The notes: generated by a model not told the origin, from the sequence alone. Shown: positions 17,847 through 26,746, counted from the stretch's first letter. The stretch is DNA of 64,000 nucleotides from Alicyclobacillus_A sp963788285 (GCA_963788285.1 CAWBGB010000009.1:22821-86820), one strand, 5' to 3'. Program-made: numbers and translations.

Positions 17847-17898
17847 GAAGGGGGCGTCCCAAAAGGGTACTTGAGGTACCCCTAGGGACGCCCCCTTC
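17847..17898. terminator. Large perfect hairpin between convergent genes
   Basis: GAAGGGGGCGTCCC (17847-17860) is the exact reverse complement of 17885-17898, and the loop holds a second perfect stem (GGGTAC/GTACCC). It lies between the HxlR gene and the opposing permease gene. No T-run follows on either strand, so it may act as a transcription barrier or RNA stabiliser rather than a classical terminator. Confidence 0.55.
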
Positions 17899-17956
17899 GA
17901 GCATACTGATGGCGCTCAGGAACATGTCGTATTCATCAACCCTCAACACAAGGACA

Positions 17957-19333
17957 TCATTGCGAGACTTGCCGTACCTTGTATTCCGGGTATTCCGGGA
18001 GAATTGCATCCGTTACGTCGCTACTTTTTTGATGCATGTATAGATAAAACGGAACACCTGCAAGCATCAATAAGAAGCCATACATCACGGTTTGTGCCCC
18101 TGAACCATAAATCGTCCAACCTGCGTAGAGAAAACCAAGGAGTGGCACAAACGACATCTTAACGAACTGAAATACATTGATTTTTTTGTCCATCTTTTTC
18201 ATCAACAGAATCTCAGATGCGGCAGTCATTGCGTACACGGGCAAGTACGATAGTGTCGCAAGTTCTGTCACAAAGTTAAACGCTGCGTTAAAGCTTTTCG
18301 TGTAATTCATCAAGAGAAGAATGTTGGCAAGAACGGATCCAATAATCAATGCCATATAGGGTGTTTGATATTTCGGATGTACCTTTGCAAAGGCTTTTGG
18401 AAACATACCATCTTCACCCGCTGCGAAGGCGATGCGGGCAGTAGATAACAACCAACCCACGGTTGTCCCCAGAATACTAATCACGGCGCCCATCGTAATG
18501 AACTTCCCAATACCGCTTCCGAGAAAACTGCTCAGGATATCCGAAATGGGTGCAGTACTGTTCGCTAAATGACTGGGGCTCATCGCACCCATCGCGAAGA
18601 AGTCAATGGCGATATACATCACGGTCGCAATGGAAATGCCGAGAATGGTGCTGCGAGGAATGTTCTTTTCAGGATTGCGAATCTCCCCTCCAGCAACCGT
18701 AGCACTTTCCAGTCCAATAAACGCCCATAGCGTAGAGGATGCAGCAAGAGACATCGTACCTATTCCCTTGCCTTTGGGAAACAGAGGTGTGATGTTCCCG
18801 GCATTAAAATGCATTGCGGAAACCACAACAAACCCTAAGAACAGTAGAATTTCGAAGACTGTGATGGTTGTTTGGACTTTACCAGCCAACCGAACGCCTA
18901 AAATGTTAATTACAGTAAAAATCCAGAGGATTAGGCTCGTAAAGATAAAGGCGACCAAATGATTATTCGTCAAGATGGGGAATAATCCACCCGCATAACT
19001 GGCAATTGCGATAATGACCGCAACATTTCCTATCCATGAACCATTCCAATACAGCCACGCGTTGAGAAAACCAGTGAAATTCCCAAAAGCCTGTCTTGAA
19101 AATTCATAGGGTCCGCCGGTTCTCGGATACTTGGCCCCGAGTTTCGCAAAGGACAGAGCCAAGAAAATGGAACCGAGTCCTGTCATAATCCAAGCTAAAA
19201 GAATCGCCCCTGGACCTGATTTTTGTTCCAAAGTTGCAGGTAGCATAAATATGCCGGATCCCATCATGTTTCCAGTCACGAGGGCAGTTGCAATAAACAA
19301 TCCGATGCCTTTTTTCAGGCGTATTTGTTCCAA
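17957..19333 (-). CDS. APC-superfamily amino acid permease
   Basis: This protein of about 458 residues has some 12 membrane helices. GNMMGSGIFMLPATL near the N-terminus is the APC substrate-binding signature, and GGPYEFSRQAFGNFTGF, ESATVAGGEIRNPEKNIPRS and AFAAGEDGMFPKAFAKVHPKYQTP are typical of the PotE/AdiC/CadB antiporter branch. It probably moves a basic amino acid or polyamine across the membrane; the substrate is not readable. The start is TTG 19333, with AAAGGAG about 9 bases upstream; the frame extends further but without a ribosome site. Confidence 0.9.
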   Translation of the reverse strand: MEQIRLKKGIGLFIATALVTGNMMGSGIFMLPATLEQKSGPGAILLAWIMTGLGSIFLALSFAKLGAKYPRTGGPYEFSRQAFGNFTGFLNAWLYWNGSWIGNVAVIIAIASYAGGLFPILTNNHLVAFIFTSLILWIFTVINILGVRLAGKVQTTITVFEILLFLGFVVVSAMHFNAGNITPLFPKGKGIGTMSLAASSTLWAFIGLESATVAGGEIRNPEKNIPRSTILGISIATVMYIAIDFFAMGAMSPSHLANSTAPISDILSSFLGSGIGKFITMGAVISILGTTVGWLLSTARIAFAAGEDGMFPKAFAKVHPKYQTPYMALIIGSVLANILLLMNYTKSFNAAFNFVTELATLSYLPVYAMTAASEILLMKKMDKKINVFQFVKMSFVPLLGFLYAGWTIYGSGAQTVMYGFLLMLAGVPFYLYMHQKSSDVTDAILPEYPEYKVRQVSQ

Positions 19334-19611
19334 CTGAATACATCTCCTTTCGACTGCATAATTATGCAACTTTAGAACAAATGGCGTCAACGGTACTTTA
19401 TTCCACTACACCATGAAAGCTGAATCCCTACCGCCTCTTCCCATTCGAACACACCACGGCGGGCGAGTACACACTGACCCGCGCGCCGTCTTTCTCCTAT
19501 CGCTGCTGATTTTTGGCGCGTCCTTGGAATGGCCCAGTCATATCTTCTCACCCCTCATAATACTGTAGGAACGTTTCCGCAAAATGTACTACGACAAGAG
19601 AAGGTGCTGAC

Positions 19612-20571
19612 ATGCAGCGCTTGCGAAGAATCGTTCTGACTTTACTCCTTTCTGCGACGTTTGCATGCGGATGCGCTCCAGGACAATCGCTCAGTTCAGG
19701 CAAGCACACGGCGCAGCCGATAACGGCCGCTCCCCAACCTGGAGCAGGCGACCATCCAAGTGGTTCTCCATCCCCGACGCATGGGAACACGAGCCACCCC
19801 TCGGCGAAAGTGTCTCTATCCGCGCCAAAGTCAGCACCTCCCAAGTTTCCGGTACTCAGCGTGGGTAACACCGGAGCAAGCGTGCTGCGACTACAACAAC
19901 TGTTAGCCGTGGAAGGATACCTGCCGTTGACATGGCACCCGAAAAACACAGGCAGCGCCTCCATCGGTGCTTCGTCGGTCGCTGTGTCCACACTACAGTC
20001 GCCCCCTGACGGAACTTGGACGTGGCAGTATACAAACGTGCCTTCCTGGGTGCAGTCTCAGTGGAAGCCCGGCAGTTACACGATCCTCGTCCGCGGTGCC
20101 GTCATGACCTATCAACAGGCTCACCACCTGACTGCGGACGGCGTCGTAGGCCTACAAGTCTGGAACTCCCTCCTTGCCACCGCAGGGAAGAGTCAAAACC
20201 CGTACGGCCTGACCTACGTTCAAGTCACCCTGAAGCAGCCGCAAACGCTGACCGTCTGGTGGAACGGCAAACAGGTCTTGCAGACGCTGGTCAATACTGG
20301 CATTCCGCAGTCACCGACCGTGACCGGAACCTACGCTGTCTATCTGCAATTCTATTCACAACGCATGTCTGGGACGGATCCCTGGGGAAACCACTATGAC
20401 GATCCAAACGTGCCCTACGTCAGCTACTTCTACAAAGGCGAAGCGATTCACGGGTTTGTCCGCGCGCACTACGGATATCCGCAAAGCCTTGGCTGCGTCG
20501 AATTGCCTGTGAACAACGCCAAAGTGGCCTGGACATACATCCACTACGGATCGCTCGTTCAATTGCAGTAA
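19612..20571 (+). CDS. L,D-transpeptidase lipoprotein with peptidoglycan-binding domain
   Basis: This 319-residue protein has an N-terminal signal peptide ending in a lipobox-like ATFACGC, a Pro/Ser linker, a PG_binding_1 repeat (VGNTGASVLRLQQLLAVEGYL, about residue 84) and a C-terminal YkuD domain. The catalytic cysteine, about residue 295, lies in QSLGCVELP, with HGFVR about 20 residues earlier. Such enzymes cross-link peptidoglycan at meso-DAP or attach proteins to the wall outside the membrane. The residue before GC is Leu, where His is commoner. It is a single gene. Confidence 0.88.
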   Translation: MQRLRRIVLTLLLSATFACGCAPGQSLSSGKHTAQPITAAPQPGAGDHPSGSPSPTHGNTSHPSAKVSLSAPKSAPPKFPVLSVGNTGASVLRLQQLLAVEGYLPLTWHPKNTGSASIGASSVAVSTLQSPPDGTWTWQYTNVPSWVQSQWKPGSYTILVRGAVMTYQQAHHLTADGVVGLQVWNSLLATAGKSQNPYGLTYVQVTLKQPQTLTVWWNGKQVLQTLVNTGIPQSPTVTGTYAVYLQFYSQRMSGTDPWGNHYDDPNVPYVSYFYKGEAIHGFVRAHYGYPQSLGCVELPVNNAKVAWTYIHYGSLVQLQ

Positions 20572-20655
20572 GGGCTGCGTGCCTACAGGGATTGGAAATG
20601 AGAAACGGGACCAGCAAAAGGATGACGACCCTACCAGTCAGAGGAGTACCGAAAA

Positions 20656-20754
20656 ATGAGAACTGTCAACGCAAAACAGTCGGATGCTGATATCCCAGAC
20701 GGTCTCGAAAACGCGGACAGCCAATCCGACAACCTCAACCGAGGAACGGACTGA
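20656..20754 (+). CDS. Possible 32-residue acidic small protein
   Basis: An ATG with AGAGGAG about 9 bases upstream opens a 32-codon frame rich in Asp, Asn and Ser. There is no family recognition and the frame is short, so it may be chance. It is listed because of the good ribosome site in an otherwise empty interval. Confidence 0.25.
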   Translation: MRTVNAKQSDADIPDGLENADSQSDNLNRGTD

Positions 20755-20835
20755 CTGCCACAACACTTCAACTGGTTGCGCTGGTTCTATCCAAAGCCTC
20801 TGTCTACTGAAAACGGACAGGGGCATGAAAGTTAC

Positions 20836-21211
20836 TCATTCACGACGTGTACCTGCCATCATATCGTGCAAAGCTTGCTTCTGTTGTGTTAATGCAGCCA
20901 TGATGAATCCAATTAATAGAATGATGGCGGAAAGGAGTTTCGCCCAGTATCGCCCCGTTGCACGACCGAAGCCAATGCGTTGCCAATCTAAATCAGTAAC
21001 TTTCACCTTCAAGAGCTTTTTACCAAGGGTGGCCTGTAGTCTCGAGGATTCCATCCCCGCAAATTAAAACAATCACGTCCATGGCCGATTTATCGTCAAT
21101 GACAAGTGACAAACCCCAGATGACGACATCCAGAAGGATGGAATCAATGAAAAAGCGACAAAACGTTTCCAAAAGCCTACATACATTTTCGCTAGTCCCC
21201 TTAATGGACAA
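20836..21211 (-). pseudogene. Broken RDD-family membrane protein
   Basis: The C-terminal part (ATLGKKLLKVKVTDLDWQRIGFGRATGRYWAKLLS...KQALHDMMAGT) is a clear RDD-family ending. The N-terminal piece (FCRFFIDSILLDVVIWGL) lies in another frame across about 21050, and the first helix pair is shortened. As read, the gene cannot make a full protein. The function of RDD proteins is mostly unknown; some are ion transporters. Confidence 0.6.
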
Positions 21212-21383
21212 ATGTATTAATCTATAATTAATATTCCTAAAATTATTTTCAATTTGTCAAGTAACCGCCCTGGTGGAGTGCACAGCCTGGATGAACGTAT
21301 AAAAGCACCTCCGCGAACCATCTCTGGATTACTCGGGGAGGTACTCCGTACATGTTCATCCATCCAATGTGCGCCTTCGTCCG

Positions 21384-21770
21384 TCATTTCTCGAATGACA
21401 CTGAATTTCGTACAATGACATCGTCAATCAAACCGTATTTCTTGGCAGCATGGGCGTCCATAAGGAAGTCTCGGTCCATGTGTCCATGTCCGGCTCCAGT
21501 TTCTCGTACGGCTTGCAGCATGCGTCCGCAAGCATTTTCGTCAAGCGGCGTTTGTCGCGCAGTATCTTCTCCGCCTGAATCTGAATGTCGGAGGCTTGCC
21601 CGCGTGCGCCGCCCCACGGATGGTGAATCATGACTTCGCTGTTTGGAAGGGCGTAACGTTTGCCTTTGGCACCCCCTGCGAGCAACACTGCGCCCATACT
21701 GGCGGCGAGCCCCACGCACATCGTGGATGGTCGCCCTCCGTTCTCCGATGCGATACAAATACAGAGTTTC
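21384..21770 (-). pseudogene. clpP: Remnant of ATP-dependent Clp protease proteolytic subunit
   Basis: One frame shows CVGLAASMGAVLLAGGAKGK with the nucleophile Ser region, ALPNSEVMIHHPWGGARGQASDI with the catalytic His, and EKILRDKRRLTKMLAD. The ending, LMDAHAAKKYGLIDDVI, is in another frame. The first roughly 80 residues of ClpP are missing. This is probably a dead extra copy, with a working clpP expected elsewhere in the genome. Confidence 0.8.
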
Positions 21771-21794
21771 CAATAAAAGGTACATACCATGCGA

Positions 21795-21822
21795 AACCCC
21801 ACCGTTCTCCGGTGGGGTTATG
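21795..21822 (-). terminator. Terminator after pit
   Basis: AACCCCACC and GGTGGGGTT form a perfect 9-bp stem with a short loop, directly beyond the pit stop codon. A short T-run follows on the minus strand. Confidence 0.65.
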
Positions 21823-21836
21823 TACAACGTGCATGA

Positions 21837-22823
21837 CTACATTCTCAGAAAGATGTTCACAATCAGCGATGCTAATAGGCCACTGACGGGAATGGTGATA
21901 ATCCAGGCGGCCACAATTTGCCCTGCAACCCCCCAGTTCACCTGGTGGAACCGCTTGGCTGCACCGGTGCCCATGATGGCCGATGAGATAACGTGGGTGG
22001 AACTGACGGGGAGTTTCATGAGCGTGGCTGTCAAAATCACGGTCGCCGACGTCAAGTCAGATGCAAATCCGTTAATCGGCTCCAACTTAATGATTTTAGA
22101 TCCGACCGTTTTAATAATACGCCATCCCCCGGTGGCAGTACCTAGCCCCATGGCTGTAGCGCAGACCAGTTTGACCCAGAAAGGAATGTCCATCGTGTTC
22201 TGATAGTTTCCTGCAATTAAGGCGAACGTGATGATACCCATGGTTTTCTGTGCATCATTGGTACCGTGCATGAACGCCTGATAGGCGGCGGTTAGGATTT
22301 GCAGAGACCTGAACACCCGGTTGGCCTTATGTGGAGACGTCCCAGCAAATAGGAGTTTCAGGACTGTCATCAGCAAATACCCAACAATCAGTGCCGCAAT
22401 CGGGGACATGATAAGTCCTTGAACAATACTTGTGAAACCTGCGTAATTGATGCCATGGACCCCTGCCGCTCCGACCACGGCTCCGGCCAGTGAACCAATC
22501 AGGGCGTGTGATGAAGAAGAAGGCATACCAAAGTACCAGGTGAGTAGGTTCCATGCAATGGCTGCCACAAGGGCTGCCAGCACAATCACGGTACCATGCT
22601 GAATTTTAGACGGATCCGCGATTTTTCCGCCAATCGTCTGGGCGACACCCGTAAACGTCAGCGCTCCGAAAAAGTTGAGTACCCCCGCCATCAGCACAGC
22701 CTTGCGTGGTGACAGCGCCCGTGTCGACACGGTCGTGGCGATGGCATTCGCGGTGTCGTGAAATCCGTTCGTGAAATCAAACGCCAGGGCCAAAGTTACG
22801 ACGAGTACAATCAGGACAGTCAT
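21837..22823 (-). CDS. pit: Inorganic phosphate transporter, PiT family
   Basis: This 328-residue membrane protein has about 10 helices and the PiT signatures FTNGFHDTANAIATTVSTRAL near the N-terminus and SSSHALIGSLAGA in the middle. The second repeat carries AFMHGTNDAQKTMGII and LPVSSTHVISSAIMG. PiT proteins import phosphate as a metal-phosphate complex with protons or sodium. The gene follows a DUF47 gene by 12 bases. A Pho-box-like repeat lies upstream of that gene pair, implying control by PhoP. Confidence 0.95.
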   Translation of the reverse strand: MTVLIVLVVTLALAFDFTNGFHDTANAIATTVSTRALSPRKAVLMAGVLNFFGALTFTGVAQTIGGKIADPSKIQHGTVIVLAALVAAIAWNLLTWYFGMPSSSSHALIGSLAGAVVGAAGVHGINYAGFTSIVQGLIMSPIAALIVGYLLMTVLKLLFAGTSPHKANRVFRSLQILTAAYQAFMHGTNDAQKTMGIITFALIAGNYQNTMDIPFWVKLVCATAMGLGTATGGWRIIKTVGSKIIKLEPINGFASDLTSATVILTATLMKLPVSSTHVISSAIMGTGAAKRFHQVNWGVAGQIVAAWIITIPVSGLLASLIVNIFLRM

Positions 22824-22835
22824 ACGGCACCTTCT

Positions 22836-23450
22836 TTACGCGTTTTTCACTATGACGGAGTCTAGCACGTCTGCAACATCCTCGCATTTGTCAGTAATGC
22901 CTTCGAGGATTTCGTAAATCTCCTTGAACTTGATGACATGCAAAACATCCGTCTCCTGTGTAAATAGGGTCCGTAACGCTGTCCGCAACAGGCTGTCCCC
23001 GCCCTTTTCCAATTGGTTAAGGCGCTGTGTGTGCTGACGCAGGTCAAGCAGTTTACGAGCTTCAAGTTTTTTCATGGCCGTGAGTACTTCTTTGGCACTC
23101 TCAGCGATATTGCGCGCAAACTCCACCATTACAGGCGTTGTTTCGTGAATCCCGTACAAGTCAAAGCGCACAGAGCAAGCTTCAAGTCCATCCACGATAT
23201 CGTCCATTTTGATGGCAAGTTCCAGAAAGTCCTCGCGTTCGAGCGGAGTAATATAAGTAGCGTTGAGCAGTGTCACCAATTCGCCCGTCAATTCGTCTCC
23301 ACGCGTTTCATATTGCTTGATGGACGCCGCGAATTGTGCAGGGTTCGAGATATCTTCTTTCAGACCCTGCAAGAAGAACAAGCTAGCCTCCTCCAAGTTG
23401 GTCGCAATTTGAACCAGTAGGTGAAACAGTTGTCGGTTCCGCTTTGACAC
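22836..23450 (-). CDS. DUF47 family protein (PiT accessory, YkaA/PhoU-like)
   Basis: This 204-residue all-helical protein resembles PhoU and DUF47 proteins. The repeats ETRGDELTGELV and LEKGGDSLLRTAL, and the metal-binding type motifs IKMDDIVDGLEACSVR and ITDKCEDVADVLDSVIV, are visible. DUF47 genes are usually paired with pit, as here, and are thought to regulate phosphate uptake. The start is GTG, with AAGGGAG upstream. Confidence 0.93.
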   Translation of the reverse strand: MSKRNRQLFHLLVQIATNLEEASLFFLQGLKEDISNPAQFAASIKQYETRGDELTGELVTLLNATYITPLEREDFLELAIKMDDIVDGLEACSVRFDLYGIHETTPVMVEFARNIAESAKEVLTAMKKLEARKLLDLRQHTQRLNQLEKGGDSLLRTALRTLFTQETDVLHVIKFKEIYEILEGITDKCEDVADVLDSVIVKNA

Positions 23451-23523
23451 AAAAGCATCTCCCTTCAGTCTTGTCTCCCAGTTCGGGACTGACCGTGTCC
23501 GACATTAAACAATACTTTTATTT

Positions 23524-23562
23524 TGTAAACGTATCGTATTCATTGTGTAAAGAGTACGTAAA
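23524..23562 (-). promoter_or_regulatory. Pho-box-like tandem repeats upstream of the DUF47-pit operon
   Basis: On the minus strand the hexamers TTTACG, TTTACA, AATACG and TTTACA follow each other every 11 bases exactly (plus-strand starts 23557, 23546, 23535 and 23524). The PhoP consensus known from B. subtilis is direct TTAACA-type repeats with an 11-base period. The site is about 75-110 bases upstream of the DUF47 start, a suitable promoter position. Confidence 0.6.
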
Positions 23563-23637
23563 ATATGTGTGATAAATTCAAACAAACCGTGAACCTTTGG
23601 ATATTAGGATAGCTATTTCCTCCTCACCCATCCGTGC

Positions 23638-23670
23638 AAAAAGGCGGACCTGCTTCTCACAGGTTCCGCC
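23638..23670 (-). terminator. Terminator-like hairpin upstream of the pit operon
   Basis: On the minus strand GGCGGAACCTG and CAGGTCCGCC form a stem of about 10 bp with one bulged base and a 7-base loop, followed by TTTTT. No gene ends here on that strand. It could attenuate a longer leader of the DUF47-pit operon or be left over from a lost gene. Confidence 0.6.
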
Positions 23671-23810
23671 CTTCCGTGGCAGCCCAGCCTACCGAGTTAA
23701 CAGTTACACCAGCCCATCGGCTCAGGGCACGCACTGCTACTACCAAATTCGTGTATAATCCCAAGTATATTTCGTCCATGAAGAGACGTTTGGTCGCACC
23801 TGGACGCACT

Positions 23811-24640
23811 TGAGCCCTTCGCAACGCATTGCCCTCAGTTACCTGGTCGTGATGCTGCTCGGGGCGCTTGTTCTCATGCTGCCTTTCTGTAGACAGACGA
23901 ATGTCAGCTTTACCGACGCATGCTTCACATCGGCGAGTGCGTTGTACGTTACGGGACTATCCTCGGTCGTTACGAAGACGACGTGGACACCGGTGGGTGA
24001 CTTTGTCATCACGCTCCTGATTCAGATTGGGGGCGGGTATCACGCTGGTTACCACATCGATTTACCTCGTCGCGGGTCATAAAACCACGCTCGGCGATAG
24101 AATATTCATCGGAGAGGACGAAAATTTTACATTACGCGGCGTCATACGGCTGATGAAGAGCATTCTTTACTTGAGCTTGGCCATTGAAGGTACATCGACA
24201 GTGCTGTTTGCACTGTATTTTCATTCATCTACCACTACGCATGGCTGAAAACGTTGGCCATTAGCGCGTTTCACTCGGTCTCATGCCTTTAATAACGCTA
24301 GGTTCGATGTCTGGGGTAAAACTTGGAAGGATTCCAAAACGACGCGTTCGTCCTGCTTCTGACCAGCCTACTGAATTATCCTCGGCGGTATCGGCTTTCT
24401 CGTCCTTGTGAAGAAGTGTTCATGATGGAATTGGCAGCGTCCGGGGAGTTGCTGAACAGATATCTGGTGAAGCTGAACTTACCAAAGCGCTTCGGCGTAC
24501 AAGTGGTGATGATTATCCGCGGAAAGACCAAGGTATTCCCCGTGACCGTGCACGACGGGATACAGCCGGAGGACAGCCTCGTCCTGGTGAGACCTCAGCA
24601 TCCCTGCAACAAGTGGCGAATCTGGCACAGGAATAGCCGA
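23811..24640 (+). pseudogene. Fused remnant of potassium transporter genes ktrB and ktrA
   Basis: The 5' part encodes KtrB/TrkH pieces: MLLGALVLMLPF, FTDACFTSASALYVTGLSSVVT with a selectivity-filter-like VTGL, then after a frameshift GAGITLVTTSIYLVAGHKTTLGDR, and further pieces ending GGIGFLVL around 24400. The sequence then passes directly into a TrkA-C type tail (ELAASGELLNRYLVKLNLPKRFGVQVVMIIRG), which belongs to KtrA, the regulatory subunit. A deletion has joined the two genes and several stops follow. Nothing functional remains. Confidence 0.75.
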
Positions 24641-24742
24641 CGCACTTCGTCTTCGATCAGCGTGTGCGGCTGCTTGCCGCCTGCGTCTACGCGTTGCGAT
24701 AACATGGAAACAAAGAAGTCCAATGAAACCGGGGGAGAGAAC

Positions 24743-25408
24743 ATGGTTAGTCAAGAAAAAGCGGTGGTTGTATTCAGCGGCGGACAGGATAGCACCACCT
24801 GCCTGGCGTGGGCGCTTCGTACATTTCGCGAGGTTGAGGCGGTCACATTTAACTACAACCAACGCCACGAAAAAGAAATTGAATGCGCGAAAAACATTGC
24901 CGACAAGTTCGGTGTCCGACATCACGTGTTAGACATGGCCTTGCTGAACCAACTGGCGCCCAGTGCACTAACGCGCTCGGACATTGCCGTCGAAGCCGGG
25001 AAGGACGGGTCCTTACCGTCTACCTTTGTCCCAGGCAGAAACCTGGTATTCCTTGCATTCGCCGGTATCCTCGCCAGCCAGGTTGGGGCAAAGCACATCG
25101 TGACGGGCGTCTGCCAGACCGACTTCAGCGGTTACCCGGATTGCCGGGATGTGTTCGTCAAATCACTGAACGTAACGCTCAACCTGGCCATGGATGCGGA
25201 ATTTGTCATCCACACACCGCTCATGTGGCTGGACAAGAAGCAGACGTGGGCGCTTGCCGATGAACTCGGATGTTTTGACCTCGTTCGCGAGGAAACCCTG
25301 ACCTGCTACGAAGGAATTATCGGAGACGGATGTGGGAAATGCCCAGCTTGCGTGCTCCGCAACAACGGACTGCAAGCGTATCTCATGGAACGCAACACCA
25401 TCGACTGA
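24743..25408 (+). CDS. queC: 7-cyano-7-deazaguanine (preQ0) synthase
   Basis: QueC converts 7-carboxy-7-deazaguanine to preQ0 with ATP and ammonia in queuosine synthesis. This 221-residue protein has the PP-loop SGGQDSTTCLAWAL at residue 10 and FNYNQRHEKE. It also has STFVPGRNLVFLAFA, GVCQTDFSGYPDCRD and the zinc-binding cysteines near the end in GDGCGKCPACVLRNNG. ATG 24743 has GGGGGAG 6 bases upstream; the longer open frame upstream is only the ktr remnant. queE and queD lie convergent just downstream. Confidence 0.96.
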   Translation: MVSQEKAVVVFSGGQDSTTCLAWALRTFREVEAVTFNYNQRHEKEIECAKNIADKFGVRHHVLDMALLNQLAPSALTRSDIAVEAGKDGSLPSTFVPGRNLVFLAFAGILASQVGAKHIVTGVCQTDFSGYPDCRDVFVKSLNVTLNLAMDAEFVIHTPLMWLDKKQTWALADELGCFDLVREETLTCYEGIIGDGCGKCPACVLRNNGLQAYLMERNTID

Positions 25409-25431
25409 AATTGCGAGTCGTCCGCTAGAAT

Positions 25432-25478
25432 GAAAACAGCCGCCTGTAGCGAGTAACGCCACACAGACGGCTGTTTTC
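25432..25478. terminator. Bidirectional terminator between queC and queE
   Basis: GAAAACAGCCGCCTGT (25432-25447) and ACAGACGGCTGTTTTC (25463-25478) pair with a single mismatch, giving A-rich and T-rich flanks that terminate in both directions. Confidence 0.85.
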
Positions 25479-25490
25479 ATAAGGGGGAGT

Positions 25491-26204
25491 TTACACGCCT
25501 CGCTTGTTCCCCCACAACAACACGTGCAGCTGCGGCAACACGCGGACATCGTTCATCTCTGGATCTGCAATGATCTTGTCCGTGAGCCACGCCAACTTCT
25601 GGAGCAGGCGTCCCGATACGTCTCCTTCTGACGTGGTGTCGTCGTTGCCCACCGAGAGGTAGAACGGAACGTCTGGCCACCGCCGGTGGACTTCCTTTGC
25701 ATATTCGTAATCCACGTCATCAAACACAACCACTTTCAGAGACGCGTGAATGTTCTCCGCCTCCACCCTACGAAGGATGTCGGCCAACACATTCCAGTCT
25801 GTCTCCATGCCAGAACTCGGTGGTTTGGGGCTGAGCGTCAAGTCGTCAATCGCGGAAAACCAGTCCCGCCAGATACTTCCCTGTGTCTCCAAACCAGTTC
25901 GGATTCCATTTTTCCGCAACAGGTCCAGAAACTCAGCCATAGCATCCTTGAGCAGGGCCGGATTTCCACCCGAGATGGTGACGTAATCGAAGTTCCCACG
26001 GGCGAGGCGGTACAATTCCTCCCAAACCTCTTGCGGCGTCATGGGCTTCGCCTTGGAGGAACCGTCCCATGTAAACTTCGAATCGCACCAGCGACAGTGG
26101 TAGTCACACCCTGCGGTTCGAACAAACATCGTCTTACGGCCAATCGCCATACCTTCCCCTTGGATGGTGGGGCCGAATATCTCCATCACTGGTAACGTGG
26201 CCAT
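25491..26204 (-). CDS. queE: 7-carboxy-7-deazaguanine synthase (radical SAM)
   Basis: This 237-residue enzyme rearranges 6-carboxytetrahydropterin to 7-carboxy-7-deazaguanine. The iron-sulfur cluster motif C33-x3-C37-x2-C40 lies in TAGCDYHCRWCDS, and GPTIQGEG and TISGGNPALL are family signatures. The ATG at 26204 shares a base with the queD stop codon (TGATG), so the two are translationally coupled. An upstream ATG at 26279 would lie inside queD and is unlikely. Confidence 0.95.
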   Translation of the reverse strand: MATLPVMEIFGPTIQGEGMAIGRKTMFVRTAGCDYHCRWCDSKFTWDGSSKAKPMTPQEVWEELYRLARGNFDYVTISGGNPALLKDAMAEFLDLLRKNGIRTGLETQGSIWRDWFSAIDDLTLSPKPPSSGMETDWNVLADILRRVEAENIHASLKVVVFDDVDYEYAKEVHRRWPDVPFYLSVGNDDTTSEGDVSGRLLQKLAWLTDKIIADPEMNDVRVLPQLHVLLWGNKRGV

Positions 26205-26641
26205 CAGTAGTCGACTCCCTTTTTCGGCCGAAAGACCACGTAGCTTGTGGGCGTCTCCCGGACTACCACCTGAACGCAAACCGGCTTATTCGGCTTGCTG
26301 TCCAGGACCTCCTGCACCATTTCCCAAACCTTGCGTGCCACCACTTCCGTGGTCGGAAAGTGGTTGCCATCGGTAGCGGAAAACAACGGATCGTCATTCA
26401 ACAGCCGATGATCCCAACGCTCATGCACGAGCTCTTTAAGCACTTTGAAGTTGATGAGAAATCCGGAACTATCCAGTTCGTCACCAGCAACGGTCACGTT
26501 GATAAAGTAGGTATGACCGTGGACGCGCTGGCAGACACCCGCCCCTTCATCGGGGATAAAGTGTGCTGTGGACAAGTGCATGTCCTTGTTCAATTCGTAG
26601 CGAAAGTCATGTTGCACCTGCGGGTAGAATTGTTGCAGCAT
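26204..26641 (-). CDS. queD: 6-carboxy-5,6,7,8-tetrahydropterin synthase
   Basis: QueD makes the pterin precursor of queuosine from dihydroneopterin triphosphate. The 145-residue protein has the zinc ligands His27, His41 and His43 (AHFIP, HGHTY) and the catalytic Cys37 in GVCQRVHGH. DHRLLND and TTEVVARKVWE follow as usual. AAAGGAGG precedes the ATG. It is the first gene of the queD-queE pair. Confidence 0.95.
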   Translation of the reverse strand: MLQQFYPQVQHDFRYELNKDMHLSTAHFIPDEGAGVCQRVHGHTYFINVTVAGDELDSSGFLINFKVLKELVHERWDHRLLNDDPLFSATDGNHFPTTEVVARKVWEMVQEVLDSKPNKPVCVQVVVRETPTSYVVFRPKKGVDY

Positions 26642-26726
26642 TCACAGCCCTCCTTTCCTCCATCGTAGAACCGAGCAATTTGTCAACATTGAAATGGTAG
26701 TATACGCGATGGAACTACGCAATCAA

Positions 26727-26746
26727 AGCCCGCCAGTCGGCGGGCT
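26727..26746 (-). terminator. GC-rich hairpin in the queD leader
   Basis: AGCCCGCC and GGCGGGCT form a perfect 8-bp stem with a 4-base loop; TTTGATT follows on the minus strand, about 85 bases upstream of queD. It could be a leader terminator. I looked for preQ1 riboswitch signatures here and saw none. Confidence 0.45.

Noticed and set aside
24323..24742. A longer N-terminus for QueC
   Set aside because: The upstream part of the frame is the KtrA remnant and joins queC only by chance; the ribosome site at 24731 fits ATG 24743.
24640..24742. A preQ1 riboswitch before queC
   Set aside because: I looked for the C-rich loop and A-rich tail of the preQ1 classes before queC and before queD and did not see them.
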